From: Patescibacteria group bacterium | Lineage (GTDB): Bacteria > Patescibacteriota > Minisyncoccia > JAHIHE01 | NCBI GenBank assembly: GCA_018899995.1 | Contig: JAHIHE010000052.1 | Coordinates: 1 to 5,435 of the forward strand | DNA: 5,435 nt | Direction of reading: 5' to 3' | In this document: positions 4,593-5,435 of the stretch, one piece after another | Layout: every line of letters begins with the position of its first letter | Position numbering within the stretch: the stretch's first letter is position 1 | Program-made: the position numbers and the translations under genes | Notes under the pieces: generated by a model | What the model saw: only the letters and a program-made list of their open reading frames with translations | Database searches by the model: none | What the model was told of the DNA's origin: nothing

Positions 4593-4628
4593 AGGCATCA
4601 GCAAACCAGTTGCTCTGCCTCTTTTTTT
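4593..4628 (+). terminator. Intrinsic terminator of the small-protein cassette
   Basis: The stem pairs AGGCA (4593-4597) with TGCCT (4616-4620) and AGCAA (4600-4604) with TTGCT (4610-4614). There is a small TC/C internal loop and an ACCAG loop, and seven T (4622-4628) follow at once. The T run overlaps the last codon and stop of the convergent cyclophilin gene. On the minus strand the hairpin has no U-rich tail, so it serves mainly plus-strand transcripts. Confidence 0.75.
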
Positions 4629-5376
4629 ATTCCAAATAAACCCTCTTGATTTTTACCGGCGTAATCGGCATATCTTTTTTATCGCCGCTTTTATAGGTCG
4701 CGACTTTTCCGATCGCGTCAACCGCTTCCTGTCCGAAAATTACCTTGCCAAAAATAGTATAATTATTCGGCAATGGAGTATCCTTTACCATAATGAAAAA
4801 TTGGCTGCCGTTTGTGTTTGGTCCGGAATTAGCCATAGCCAGCACGCCTTTAACATATCCCTCTTTATACAAAGCAGTGTCCGGATTCAGTTCGTCAATG
4901 AATTTATACCCGGGTCCGCCAGTGCCGTTGCCCGAAGGATCCCCGCCCTGAATCATAAATCCGTCAATTACCCTGTGAAAAATCAGACCATTATAAAGCC
5001 CTTTGTCTATCAGCCGCATAAAACTCGCCACGGTATAAGGAGCTTCTTTTGGATAAAGCTTTAATTTTATTTTACCTTTGGTGTTTTCAATTACTACAGT
5101 TTTTATTTCAGCTTCTGCATTATATTTCAATATCTCTTCTTCTGTTGGCGGCTTAATCTGCAAAGCCGGATCAGTAATGGTGTAGGCGGTTTCCGCAGTA
5201 ATTTTATTTTCCATATTTTGGTTGTTATTTTGATTGGCTTGATTAGAGTTAGTTTGCCTGCCGGAATCAATTTTGAAAATCAGCCAGCCGACAACGGCCA
5301 CAATGACTATCACAACGGCAAGCCGCTTGATGTCTTGATTAAAATTGCCTTGATTCTCTTGTGGATTTTGTTCCAT
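4627..5376 (-). CDS. Membrane-anchored cyclophilin-type peptidyl-prolyl cis-trans isomerase
   Basis: This is a 249-residue protein. Residues 1-17 are polar, 18-35 form one hydrophobic helix (RLAVVIVIVAVVGWLIF), 40-57 are an Asn/Gln-rich spacer, and 92-249 are a cyclophilin domain. The domain should lie outside the membrane and catalyse proline isomerisation in exported proteins. Active-site signatures are FHRVIDGFMIQGGDPSGNGT (133-152), with catalytic Arg135 and Gln143, and MANSGPNTNGSQFFI (181-195) with Phe194. YTIFGKV (206-212) carries tyrosine where human CypA has His126, as in many short bacterial cyclophilins. Domain length is ordinary for the bacterial PpiB type, and the anchor plus spacer add about 90 residues. 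No Shine-Dalgarno precedes the ATG at 5376, but the N-terminus (polar tail, then helix) supports this start. It converges on the plus-strand cassette. The anchored redox domains of the lgt fusion suggest a shared extracytoplasmic folding theme. The assignment is firm. Confidence 0.95.
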   Translation of the reverse strand: MEQNPQENQGNFNQDIKRLAVVIVIVAVVGWLIFKIDSGRQTNSNQANQNNNQNMENKITAETAYTITDPALQIKPPTEEEILKYNAEAEIKTVVIENTKGKIKLKLYPKEAPYTVASFMRLIDKGLYNGLIFHRVIDGFMIQGGDPSGNGTGGPGYKFIDELNPDTALYKEGYVKGVLAMANSGPNTNGSQFFIMVKDTPLPNNYTIFGKVIFGQEAVDAIGKVATYKSGDKKDMPITPVKIKRVYLE

Positions 5377-5400
5377 AATATTTTTGTTAGCAGTTATTTG

Positions 5401-5429
5401 ATATTAAAAACCTTGTTAAAAATTTTAAC
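5401..5429 (-). promoter_or_regulatory. Candidate promoter and overlapping inverted repeat upstream of the cyclophilin gene
   Basis: The minus strand offers TAATAT (5406-5401) and TTAAAA (5428-5423) at a 16-bp spacing, 24 bases before the start codon. A perfect inverted repeat GTTAAAA-A-TTTTAAC (5415-5429) overlaps the -35 part and could be an operator. Both are AT-only or nearly so, hence weak evidence. Confidence 0.3.
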
Positions 5430-5435
5430 TTCTTA

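Overview
The window is AT-rich and gene-dense. Its protein families and quirks fit a bacterium of the Candidate Phyla Radiation (Patescibacteria, Parcubacteria-like): a MurE ligase with a shortened N-terminal domain, a divergent Lgt, a DsbA-type oxidoreductase, a membrane-anchored cyclophilin, a PHPP/LigB-family protein, and almost no Shine-Dalgarno sites. This placement is an inference from gene content and style, not a database result.

Layout, left to right. 1-179 (minus): the N-terminus of a PHPP/LigB-family (class III extradiol dioxygenase-like) gene that runs off the left edge and seems to lack an internal block. 180-753: no confident gene, but three palindromes (264-303, 306-329, 384-429) and two weak minus-strand ORFs that may be a decayed gene. 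754-2139 (minus): a MurE-type UDP-MurNAc peptide ligase carrying two repeat-derived in-frame inserts, a 58-bp three-way-junction palindrome and a tandem pair of 32-bp units. 2158-3945 (minus): a three-part membrane protein made of an Lgt-like domain, a membrane-anchored CxxC thioredoxin-like domain and a DsbA-like CPYC domain. 3946-4238: a divergent intergenic region with promoters for both sides. 4239-4576 (plus): two tiny overlapping genes with their own consensus promoter, strong Shine-Dalgarno and intrinsic terminator. 4627-5376 (minus): a membrane-anchored cyclophilin-type peptidyl-prolyl isomerase.

The lgt-dsbA fusion and murE are 18 bp apart and probably cotranscribed. Together with the cyclophilin they suit envelope work: lipoprotein lipidation, disulfide handling, protein folding outside the membrane and peptidoglycan precursor synthesis. 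The plus-strand cassette differs in strand, promoter quality, ribosome binding site and apparent codon preference. It encodes two unrecognised basic proteins of 55 and 56 residues and is the best candidate here for something undescribed. The palindromic element inside murE is the second: it resembles in design, though not by any sequence match I can show, the protein-invading palindromic elements known from Rickettsia.
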